Shown: positions 54,502 through 64,000 of the stretch, one piece after another | How positions within the stretch are numbered: the first letter of the stretch is position 1 | Layout of the letters: the number at the start of each line of letters is the position of its first letter | DNA from: Nematostella vectensis | Lineage: Eukaryota > Cnidaria > Anthozoa > Actiniaria > Edwardsiidae | NCBI RefSeq assembly: GCF_932526225.1 | Contig: NC_064045.1 | Location: forward strand, 2,643,998-2,707,997 | Reading direction: 5' to 3' | Length of the DNA: 64,000 nucleotides | Program-made: the position numbers and the translations under genes | Notes under the pieces: generated by a model | Database searches by the model: none | What the model was told of the DNA's origin: nothing | What the model saw: only the letters and a program-made list of their open reading frames with translations

Positions 54502-56587
54502 TGGGAAGACTTTGAAAAGCAAGGATCGTTTTCCCCCTTCTCGGCCGCCATTTTGGATTCCTTGAGACAAAGTCAATTTTTCCGCCCTGTGGTCTGATTG
54601 GCTAGTCCGCACGTCTAAAAATAGCCAGATCCTAGGAAACGCCGTGACACCTTTATAGTAAAAGAATATGGGGAAGTTGATTCCCTTCGCGCCGCGTGGG
54701 TGCTCCGCTATAATTGTTCATATTGTGCTTATTGGCGCTTATTTCAAACTACGTTTCATCTCTAAATAAAAAGTGCTTTTCGTGCAGGAAGTAAAAATGT
54801 TCGACCGGAACCATATCTACTGTAAACAAAATTTCACCGATGAAATGTTGTTGGAGGGGGAGGGTAGTGTTGTCAGTTTTTGTTACTTCCTTTCCTATCG
54901 TACAGCACCCCTACTAGCCATCGAATTTAATGCGCGGGTTTATGGTCTAAAAGAGCCTGGGGCGAGCGCGCGGGACGGGAGACCTATGATATTTAAAAAC
55001 ATTAGGGACTAGAGGCTCCATTCCAAGATGGCTGCCAGCAAAAACACGAATGCCTGCAAGTTTACGTGGAAATTCTCGACAAATTTCTAGAGCGATAAAA
55101 AAGTGAAAAAATGATTGAAGCGAACTCCCAAATATGGTATGTAATGTCTAATAAGGATATGAGCTAGAAAAAACGACATTTTTTAAAACAAAATTGACTG
55201 ATATGGGTTGTGGTTTCCAGGGCAGGGGACGTGTGCCCCAAGGCATGACGTATACGTGTGACGTCACCGGCCGCAGTGATTCATGGGAATCGAATAAATG
55301 AAGAAATACTGGTAACTAAAAGCAAATCAAGATTTGAAATGCTGTAGCATTTCTATGTGCCTGTTGGCCTAGAGATACAAGAATTCAGCCATTTATACGC
55401 TACCCACAAATCACTGCGGGCTGCGAGGGACGCAAGGACTCGAGTGCAACCTTCTTTGAAATATGTGGATACATTACAAAATGATGGGAAAAAAAAAGAG
55501 AAAAAGGCAGGATTTAGAAAGGTTTATCTGAATTCTTTTACGCAAACATTTCTGGCACCACCCGCCCTGAAACACGGTTCCAAATCTCACGTAACCGGGC
55601 GTGAAGGAATTTAAATATTCTCAATTTATTCCCGAAAAATGTACATCTCCGTCAATCACGTGATATTTGAAACATTGGAAACGTTCAACAGAGGAAATGT
55701 CATCCATCAAGAATTTTTTAGGGGGAGGGGGGATAATAGCCGGTATCTTCTCGTCAACCTATTTCTACTCTTCCCAGAGCCCCCGCAAAGAAACAGATCT
55801 GGCTATCATAAAGCTTTTATATTTCTTACAAAAATATATTTCTGTACACAATGCGCTTCAAGACCGCACCAAGTTACAAATGTACAAACTGCCGTGTTAG
55901 CGTCACGAGCCTAGCTGGTCGCCTACACCTATTGGTACTATACACTGTAAACAATCTTTTTTTTAAGTCTATTTTTCGGAGGCTCGACCGTCCATATATT
56001 TTGAACATTTGAGGCTAAACGAGTTTTAACGATGTCAAAAATACAAATATAATACCTAATGAATAATTAGGAAGACAATTTCAGAAATGATTAATAGCAA
56101 TAATATTTAAGGTTATCATTATTAACACAATTTGATTCTGCATTTCAGAACGCATTAGACTAACAATACAATATTTTTGTCGCTATCTGAGCCAAATCTC
56201 AGATACAGGTAAGGCGTCAAAATTGTAAACAAGATGGCAAAGTTTGTTTTTATCCTTCTGTTTCCTGCACGCGTCGCAAAGTGTTGTGGGAATATGTGGG
56301 GAAATGCATCATGCCATGTGAGATGACTTCATGATTAAACCATGTGTTCGATTCAAGAACACTTAGCTCGTTAGACTTATTTGGCGTTCTAAGCTGTTGT
56401 CGCTTACAGCGACATTATAACCAGTTTTTTGTTACGTAACAGTTACGTAACAATCTCCGAAAAACGAGAAACTTAGGGGGTGGCCTGTTAAAAAGCGCGG
56501 ATTCTAATAGATTTTTTTGTTGTTGTTGTTGGCTGAGGTTTCCGTCGGCCCTCCGGAAGTAAACTGGTGCGATGCTCGGTAACATTT
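54502..56587. other. Intergenic, no gene seen
   Basis: Contains GCCGCCATTTTGG (about 54,545) and AAGATGGCTGCC (about 55,025), short motifs common near animal promoters. Several frames of 60-91 codons have no domain features or splice-consistent ends. No gene is supported. Confidence 0.45.
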
Positions 56588-57659
56588 CTACTGTGTTGGA
56601 GTGGTTACGAGTGACTGCCGACTTCTTGCCGAGTCCCGCGATGTCTGAAGCCGATTGAGAAAACGCGATTCTTGAGCAAGAAACTCTTCATCCTGCGAAA
56701 CACAAATGGAGTAGAAGAAATTACTTGCCTGATCGCATATAAACATATCGGGATAGACATATGCCGAATAAACTAATTCATTGGAAAAAAAACACATCAA
56801 GTCAACGGGTTCAAGAAGACTTGTATAAATGTGTGAAGCAAGCTCGACTTACCACAAAAAGGTTCGATTTAGCGTGAATTACCAAAATAAGTACGAGTTA
56901 CCAAAAAAGTAAAGAGTTACCAAAAAAGTAAAGAGTTACCAAAAAAGGTACGAGTTACCACAAAAGGTACGAGTTACCAAAAAAGGTACGAGTTACCACA
57001 AAAGGTACGAGTTACCAAAAAAGTAAAGAGTTACCAAAAAAGGTACAAGTCACCTAAAAATGGTACGAGTTACCAAAAAAGTAAAGAGTTACCAAAAAAG
57101 TAAAGAGTTACCAAAAAAGTAAAGAGTTACCAATCGAGTTATAGGAAGAACTACTCGTGTATTGTGACCACGCAAGGACTAACACTTTCACAGTTTCCTG
57201 CGCCATTTATAAAATAAGATCAAAGTCGCATTGTTAGCCCTCTATTCCTAGCGAAGGGCAGGTTTCTTTTCAAAACGGCGTACGCAAAGAAGTTTTGACA
57301 GTTGCCGGAATAACACGTGACTTCCTGCGCCTGCATACCTTCTCCTTGTCGCTGGACCAGCGTCTGAGGGCTCGCTTCAACTCCAGGCTGTTCAGCAAGA
57401 TGTCTGGCGTGCGGCCACGGCCTGGAGACTGGGGGGAGTAAAGGGCCTCCGCAGGGATTACAGGCGAGTCGGCTACTGAAGGAAATGCACAATGCTTGAG
57501 AGAGGGACCATGTACATAGCTCATACCTACAAGGGCGTATGTAGAGACTACTGGAATATTGTAGACGGCTTTAATATTGGCTGCCGGCGTCATTTTCTTG
57601 GGTAAAATATAGGAATGGAATCCCGGATCTAACCACCAAGGGAAAGGTGGGTAATACAC
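56588..57659 (-). CDS. Unrecognised gene, last three exons
   Basis: Minus-strand exons 57,527-about 57,659, 57,339-57,475 and 56,588-56,692 have GT-AG boundaries and matching phases (1, then 0) and end in a stop. They encode about 124 residues, with short landmarks PFPWWLDPGFHSYILPKK, IPAEALYSPQSPGRGRTPD, LELKRALRRWSSDKEK and ESRFLNRLQTSRDSAR. Hydrophilic, Pro- and Arg-rich, no membrane segment. The 5' side runs into a 15-base C homopolymer and then the satellite, so the start is not seen. I do not recognise the family. The consistent exon structure argues for a real gene. Confidence 0.6.
56866..57135. repeat. ~19-bp minisatellite in an intron of the unrecognised gene
   Basis: Units of the form GAGTTACCAAAAAAGTAAA and GAGTTACCAAAAAAGGTACG repeat about fourteen times between the last two exons. 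On the gene's strand each unit contains GGTAAC. Confidence 0.9.
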
Positions 57660-57690
57660 AGGGGGGGGGGGGGGGTCGTTTTCTTATTAA

Positions 57691-60600
57691 ATAGTAGAGG
57701 GGTGATCTGCGTACCTGTGCTAGGGAGGGGTGGGGAGTGTCTTTCCGGTTTCATAGTAGAGGGGTGGACTACGTACCTGTGCTAGGGAGGGGTGGGGAGC
57801 GTCTTAATGGTTTCATAGTAGAGGGGTGGACTACGTACCTGTGCGGGGGAAGGGTGGGGAGTGTCTTTCTGGTTTCATAGTAAAGGGGTGGACTACGTAC
57901 CTGTGCGAGGGAGGGGTGGGGAGTGTCTTTCTGGTTTCATAGTAAAGGGATGGACTACGTACCTGTGCGAGGGAGGGGTGAGGAGTGTCTTTCTGGTTTC
58001 ATAGTAAAAGGGGTGGACTACGTACCTGTGCGGGGGAAGGGTGGGAGGTGTCTTTCTGGTTTCATAGTAAAGGGGTGGACTACGTACCTGTGCGAGGGAG
58101 GGAAGAGGAGTGTCTTTCCGGTTTCATAGTAAAGGGGTGGACTACGTACCTGTGCGAGGGAGGGGTGGGGAGTGTCTTTCTGGTTTCATAGTAAAAGGGT
58201 GGACTACGTACCTGTGCGAGGGAGGGGTGGGGAGTGTCTTTCCGGTTTCATAGTAAAGGGGTGGACTACGTACCTGTGCGAGGGAGGGGTGGGGAGTGTC
58301 TTTCTGGTTTCATAGTAAAGGGGTGGACTACGTACCTGTGCGAGGGAGGGGTGGGGAGTGTCTTTCTGGTTTCATAGTAAAGGGGTGGACTACGTACCTG
58401 TGCGAGGGAGGGGTGGGGAGTGTCTTTCTGGTTTCATAGTAAAGGGGTGGACTATGTACCTGTGCGAGGGAGGGGTGGGGAGTGTCTTTCTGGTTTCATA
58501 GTAAAGGGGTGGACTACGTACCTGTGCGAGGGAGGGAAGAGGAGTGTCTTTCCGGTTTCATAGTAAAGGGGTGGACTACGTACCTGTGCGAGGGAGGGGT
58601 GGGGAGTGTCTTTCTGGTTTCATAGTAAAGGGGTGGACTATGTACCTGTGCGAGGGAGGGGTGGGGAGTGTCTTTCCGGTTTCATAGTAAAGGGGTGGAC
58701 TATGTACCTGTGCGAGGGAGGGGTGGACTATGTACCTGTGCGAGGGAGGGGTGGGGAGTGTCTTTCTGGTTTCATAGTAAAGGGGTGGACTATGTACCTG
58801 TGCGAGGGAGGGGTGGACTACGTACCTGTGCGAGGGAGGGGTGGGGAGTGTCTTTCTGGTTTCATAGTAAAGGGGTGGACTATGTACCTGTGCGAGGGAG
58901 GGGTGGGGAGTGTCTTTCTGGTTTCATAGTAAAGGGGTGGATTACGTACCTGTGCGAGGGAGGGGTGGGGAGTGTCTTTCTGGTTTCATAGTAGAGGGGT
59001 GGACTACGTACCTGTGCGAGGGAGGGGTGGGGAGTGTCTTTCTGGTTTCATAGTAAAGGGGTGGACTACGTACCTGTGCGAGGGAGGGGTGGGGAGTGTC
59101 TTTCCGGTTTCATAGTAAAGGGGTGGACTATGTACCTGTGCGAGGGAGGGGTGGGGAGTGTCTTTCCGGTTTCATAGTAGAGGGGTAGACTAGGTACCTG
59201 TGCGAGGGAGGGGTGGGGAGTGTCTTTCCGGTTTCATAGTAAAGGGATGGACTACGTACCTGTGCGAGGGAGGGGTGGGGAGTGTCTTTCTGGTTTCATA
59301 GTAAAGGGGTGGACTACGTACCTGTGCGAGGGAGGGGTGGGGAGTGTCTTTCTGGTTTCATAGTAGAGGGGTGGACTACGTACCTGTGCGAGGGAGGGGT
59401 GAGGAGTGTCTTTCCGGTTTCATAGTAGAGGGGTGGACTATGTACCTGTGCGAGGGAGGGGTGGGGAGTGTCTTTCCGGTTTCATAGTAAAGGGGTGGAC
59501 TACGTACCTGTGCGAGGGAGGGGTGGGGAGTGTCTTTCAGGTTTTATAGTAAAGGGGTGGACTACGTACCTGTGCGAGGGAGGGGTGGGGAGTGCCTTTC
59601 CGGTTTCATAGTAAAGGGATGGACTACGTACCTGTGCGAGGGAGGGGTGGGGAGTGTCTTTCTGGTTTCATAGTAAAAGGGTAGACTACGTACCTGTGCG
59701 AGGGAGGGGTGGGGAGTGTCTTTCCGGTTTCATAGTAAAGGGATGGACTACGTACCTGTGCGAGGGAGGGGTGGGGAGTGTCTTTCTGGTTTCATAGTAA
59801 AGGGGTGGACTACGTACCTGTGCGAGGGAGGGGTGGGGAGTGTCTTTCTGGTTTCATAGTAAAAGGGTAGACTACGTACCTGTGCGAGGGAGGGGTGGGG
59901 AGTGTCTTTCCGGTTTCATAGTAAAGGGATGGACTACGTACCTGTGCGAGGGAGGGGTGGGGAGTGTCTTTCCGGTTTCATAGTAAAGGGGTGGACTATG
60001 TACCTGTGCGAGGGAGGGGTGGGGAGTGTCTTTCCGGTTTCATAGTAAAGGGGTGGACTACGTACCTGTGCGAGGGAGGGGTGGGGAGTGTCTTTCAGGT
60101 TTTATAGTAAAGAGGTGGACTACGTACCTGTGCAAGGGAGGGGTGGGGAGTGCCTTTCCGGTTTCATACTAAAGGGGTGGACTACGTACCTGTGCGAGGG
60201 AGGGGTGGGGAGTGTCTTTCTGGTTTCATAGTAAAGGGATGGACTACGTACCTGTGCGAGGGAGGGGTGGGGAGTGTCTTTCCGGTTTCATAGTAAAGGG
60301 GTGGACTACGTACCTGTGCGAGGGAGGGGTGGGGAGTGTCTTTCTGGTTTCATAGTAAAGGGGTGGACTACGTACCTGTGCGAGGGAGGGGTGGGGAGTG
60401 TCTTTCTGGTTTCATAGTAAAGGGGTGGACTACGTACCTGTGCGAGGGAGGGGTGGGGAGTGTCTTTCTGGTTTCATAGTGAAGGGGTGGACTATGTACC
60501 TGTGCGAGGGAGGGGTGGGGAGTGTCTTTCTGGTTTCATAGTAAAGGGGTGGACTATGTACCTGTGCGAGGGAGGGGTGGACTATGTACCTGTGCGAGGG

Positions 60601-63600
60601 AGGGGTGGGGAGTGTCTTTCTGGTTTCATAGTAAAGGGGTGGACTATGTACCTGTGCGAGGGAGGGGTGGACTACGTACCTGTGCGAGGGAGGGGTGGGG
60701 AGTGTCTTTCTGGTTTCATAGTAAAGGGGTGGACTATGTACCTGTGCGAGGGAGGGGTGGGGAGTGTCTTTCTGGTTTCATAGTAAAGGGGTGGACTACG
60801 TACCTGTGCGAGGGAGGGGTGGGGAGTGTCTTTCTGGTTTCATAGTAGAGGGGTGGACTACGTACCTGTGCGAGGGAGGGGTGGGGAGTGTCTTTCTGGT
60901 TTCATAGTAAAGAGGTGGACTACGTACCTGTGCGAGGGAGGGGTGGGGAGTGTCTTTCCGGTTTCATAGTAAAGGGGTGGACTATGTACCTGTGCGAGGG
61001 AGGGGTGGGGAGTGTCTTTCCGGTTTCATAGTAGAGGGGTAGACTAGGTACCTGTGCGAGGGAGGGGTGGGGAGTGTCTTTCCGGTTTCATAGTAGAGGG
61101 GTGGACTACGTACCTGTGCGAGGGAGGGGTGAGGAGTGTCTTTCCGGTTTCATAGTAGAGGGGTGGACTATGTACCTGTGCGAGGGAGGGGTGGGGAGTG
61201 TCTTTCCGGTTTCATAGTAAAGGGGTGGACTACGTACCTGTGCGAGGGAGGGGTGGGGAGTGTCTTTCAGGTTTTATAGTAAAGGGGTGGACTACGTACC
61301 TGTGCGAGGGAGGGGTGGGGAGTGCCTTTCCGGTTTCATAGTAAAGGGATGGACTACGTACCTGTGCGAGGGAGGGGTGGGGAGTGTCTTTCTGGTTTCA
61401 TAGTAAAAGGGTAGACTACGTACCTGTGCGAGGGAGGGGTGGGGAGTGTCTTTCCGGTTTCATAGTAAAGGGATGGACTACGTACCTGTGCGAGGGAGGG
61501 GTGGGGAGTGTCTTTCTGGTTTCATAGTAAAGGGGTGGACTACGTACCTGTGCGAGGGAGGGGTGGGGAGTGTCTTTCTGGTTTCATAGTAAAAGGGTAG
61601 ACTACGTACCTGTGCGAGGGAGGGGTGGGGAGTGTCTTTCCGGTTTCATAGTAAAGGGATGGACTACGTACCTGTGCGAGGGAGGGGTGGGGAGTGTCTT
61701 TCTGGTTTCATAGTAAAGGGGTGGACTACGTACCTGTGCGAGGGAGGGGTGGGGAGTGTCTTTCTGGTTTCATAGTAGAGGGGTGGACTACGTACCTGTG
61801 CGAGGGAGGGGTGAGGAGTGTCTTTCCGGTTTCATAGTAGAGGGGTGGACTATGTACCTGTGCGAGGGAGGGGTGGGGAGTGTCTTTCCGGTTTCATAGT
61901 AAAGGGGTGGACTACGTACCTGTGCGAGGGAGGGGTGGGGAGTGTCTTTCAGGTTTTATAGTAAAGAGGTGGACTACGTACCTGTGCAAGGGAGGGGTGG
62001 GGAGTGCCTTTCCGGTTTCATACTAAAGGGGTGGACTACGTACCTGTGCGAGGGAGGGGTGGGGAGTGTCTTTCTGGTTTCATAGTAAAGGGATGGACTA
62101 CGTACCTGTGCGAGGGAGGGGTGGGGAGTGTCTTTCCGGTTTCATACTAAAGGGGTGGACTACGTACCTGTGCGAGGGAGGGGTGGGGAGTGTCTTTCTG
62201 GTTTCATAGTAGAGGGGTGGACTACGTACCTGTGCGAGGGAGGGGTGGGGAGTGTCTTTCTGGTTTCATAGTAAAAGGGTGGACTACGTACCTGTGCGAG
62301 GGAGGGGTGGGGAGTGTCTTTCCGGTTTCATAATAAAGGGGTGGACTACGTACCTGTGCGAGGGAGGGGTGGGGAGTGCCTTTCCGGTTTCATAGTAGAG
62401 GGGTGGACTACGTACCTGTGCGAGGGAGGGGTGGGGAGTGTCTTTCCGGTTTCATAGTAAAGGGGTGGACTACGTACCTGTGCGAGGGAGAAGTGGGGAG
62501 TGTCTTTCCGGTTTCATAGTAAAGGGATGGACTACGTACCTGTGCGAGGGAGGGGTGGCGAGTGTCTTTCCGGTTTCATAGTAAAGGGATGGACTACGTA
62601 CCTGTGCGAGGGAGGGGTGGGGAGTGTCTTTCCGGTTTCATAGTAAAGGGGTGGACTACGTACCTGTGCGAGGGAGGGGTGGGGAGTGCCTTTCCGGTTT
62701 CATAGTAGAGGGGTGGACTACCTACCTGTGCGAGGGAGGGGTGGGGAGTGTCTTTCCGGTTTCATAGTAAAGGGATGGACTACGTACCTGTGCGAGGGAG
62801 GGGTGGCGAGTTTCTTTCCGGTTTCATAGTAAAGGGATGGACTACGTACCTGTGCGAGGGAGGGGTGGGGAGTGTCTTTCTGGTTTCATAGTAAAAGGGT
62901 GGACTACGTACCTGTGCGAGGGAGGGGTGGGGAGTGTCTTTCTGGTTTCATAGTAGAGGGGTGGACTATGTACCTGTGCGAGGGAGGGGTGGGGAGTGTC
63001 TTTCTGGTTTCATAGTAGAGGGGTGGACTACGTACCTGTGCGAGGGAGGGGTGGGGAGTGTCTTTCTGGTTTCATAGTAGAGGGGTGGACTACGTACCTG
63101 TGCGAGGGAGGGGTGGGGAGTGTCTTTCCGGTTTCATAGTAAAGGGATGGACTACGTACCTGTGCGAGGGAGGGGTGGCGAGTGTCTTTCCGGTTTCATA
63201 GTAAAGGGATGGACTACGTACCTGTGCGAGGGAGGGGTGGGGAGTGTCTTTCCGGTTTCATAGTAAAGGGGTGGACTACGTACCTGTGCGAGGGAGGGGT
63301 GGGGAGTGCCTTTCCGGTTTCATAGTAGAGGGGTGGACTACCTACCTGTGCGAGGGAGGGGTGGGGAGTGTCTTTCCGGTTTCATAGTAAAGGGATGGAC
63401 TACGTACCTGTGCGAGGGAGGGGTGGCGAGTTTCTTTCCGGTTTCATAGTAAAGGGATGGACTACGTACCTGTGCGAGGGAGGGGTGGGGAGTGTCTTTC
63501 TGGTTTCATAGTAAAAGGGTGGACTACGTACCTGTGCGAGGGAGGGGTGGGGAGTGTCTTTCTGGTTTCATAGTAGAGGGGTGGACTATGTACCTGTGCG

Positions 63601-64000
63601 AGGGAGGGGTGGGGAGTGTCTTTCTGGTTTCATAGTAGAGGGGTGGACTACGTACCTGTGCGAGGGAGGGGTGGGGAGTGTCTTTCTGGTTTCATAGTAG
63701 AGGGGTGGACTACGTACCTGTGCGAGGGAGGGGTGGGGAGTGTTTTTCTGGTTTCATAGTAGAGGGGTGGACTACGTACCTGTGCGAGGGAGGGGTGAGG
63801 AGTGTCTTTCTGGTTTCATAGTAGAGGGGTGGACTATGTACCTGTGCGAGGGAGGGGTGGGGAGTGTCTTTCTGGTTTCATAGTAGAGGGGTGGACTACG
63901 TACCTGTGCGAGGGAAGGGTGGGGAGTGTCTTTCTGGTTTCATAGTAGAGGGGTGGACTACGTACCTGTGCGAGGGAGGGGTGGCGAGTGTTTTTCCGGT
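57691..64000. repeat. 62-bp satellite array with higher-order structure, continues past the window
   Basis: About 100 units of period 62, core GGACTACGTACCTGTGCGAG then GGAGGGGTGGGGAGTGTCTT. Variants (T/C in TTTCYGG, AAAGG/AGAGG, GGCGAG, GGAAGAGG, TTCAGGTTTTATAG) recur at multiples of 62: 7 units apart near 58.1/58.5 kb, and 10 units (620 bp) at 62,801/63,421 and 62,711/63,331. A block of about 1,854 bp repeats at 58.6 and 60.46 kb, including 34-bp partial units. Frames of 68-107 codons are artefacts. Confidence 0.97.

Noticed and set aside
54773-55012. 79-codon plus-strand ORF
   Set aside because: No domain features, no convincing splice context and no duplicate for comparison.
57923-60845. 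ORFs of 68-107 codons in the 62-bp satellite
   Set aside because: Frame artefacts of the repeat. Identical ORFs recur because the higher-order block is repeated.
1-64000. tRNA, rRNA or other structured RNA genes
   Set aside because: None could be recognised by eye on either strand. A covariance-model scan would be needed to exclude them.

Overview
The window is animal DNA. It has spliced genes with long introns, secreted proteins built from collagen and EAR repeats, NOD-like receptors with a DZIP3-type HEPN domain, metazoan retrotransposons and long satellite arrays. NLRs of this HEPN-NACHT-LRR type and expanded EAR-repeat proteins fit a cnidarian best, probably an anthozoan such as a sea anemone or coral. 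This is inference from gene content; no marker in the window fixes the species.

The main organising feature is a segmental tandem duplication. Unit 1 runs from about 6,046 (firmly from 8,577) to about 30,530. Unit 2 runs from about 35,027 (firmly from 36,152) to about 47,030. Each unit carries one intact plus-strand HEPN-coiled coil-NACHT-LRR receptor gene (CDS 8,835-14,531 and 36,413-42,407; 1,233 and 1,241 predicted residues), then minus-strand EAR-repeat sequence. In unit 2 the EAR sequence is the 3' half of a complete 12-exon gene (43,998-51,254, minus). That gene encodes a signal peptide, about 15 Gly-X-Y collagen triplets, a Cys patch, a Thr-rich linker and exactly seven EAR repeats, the number needed for a seven-bladed propeller. 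In unit 1 the EAR part is a decayed pseudogene.

Unit 1 has been enlarged by insertions that unit 2 lacks, so unit 2 gives the empty sites. They are a composite 7.3-kb insertion (16,047-23,328) holding a complete minus-strand Ty3/gypsy element with identical 123-bp LTRs, a 1.2-kb 5'-truncated non-LTR element (23,504-24,722), and a split gene for a Ulp1/C48-type peptidase with a PHD finger (27,190-29,439). Part of that Ulp1-PHD gene recurs at 32,833-34,505, and both copies are broken. A pogo-like MITE in NLR intron 3 is shared by both units and so predates the duplication.

Tandem repeats are everywhere. There is a stop-free 19-bp minisatellite in two opposite orientations (1-1,192 and 5,428-5,985), a heptad-coding repeat inside the NLR coiled coil, and a 75-bp repeat carrying GTCACGTGAC (11 units in unit 1, 1 in unit 2). 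There is also a 35-bp intron repeat (1 unit in unit 1, 15 in unit 2), a 43-45-bp repeat that contains the donor splice site of collagen-EAR exon 5, a CRE-palindrome array at 52.3-53.3 kb, and a 62-bp satellite with higher-order structure from 57.7 kb to the window end.

An unrecognised minus-strand gene ends at 56,588-57,659 beside that satellite. The rest (1.2-5.4 kb, 6.0-7.5 kb, 31-32.8 kb, 34-36 kb, 51.3-56.5 kb) is intergenic sequence with MITE-like elements and no convincing exons.
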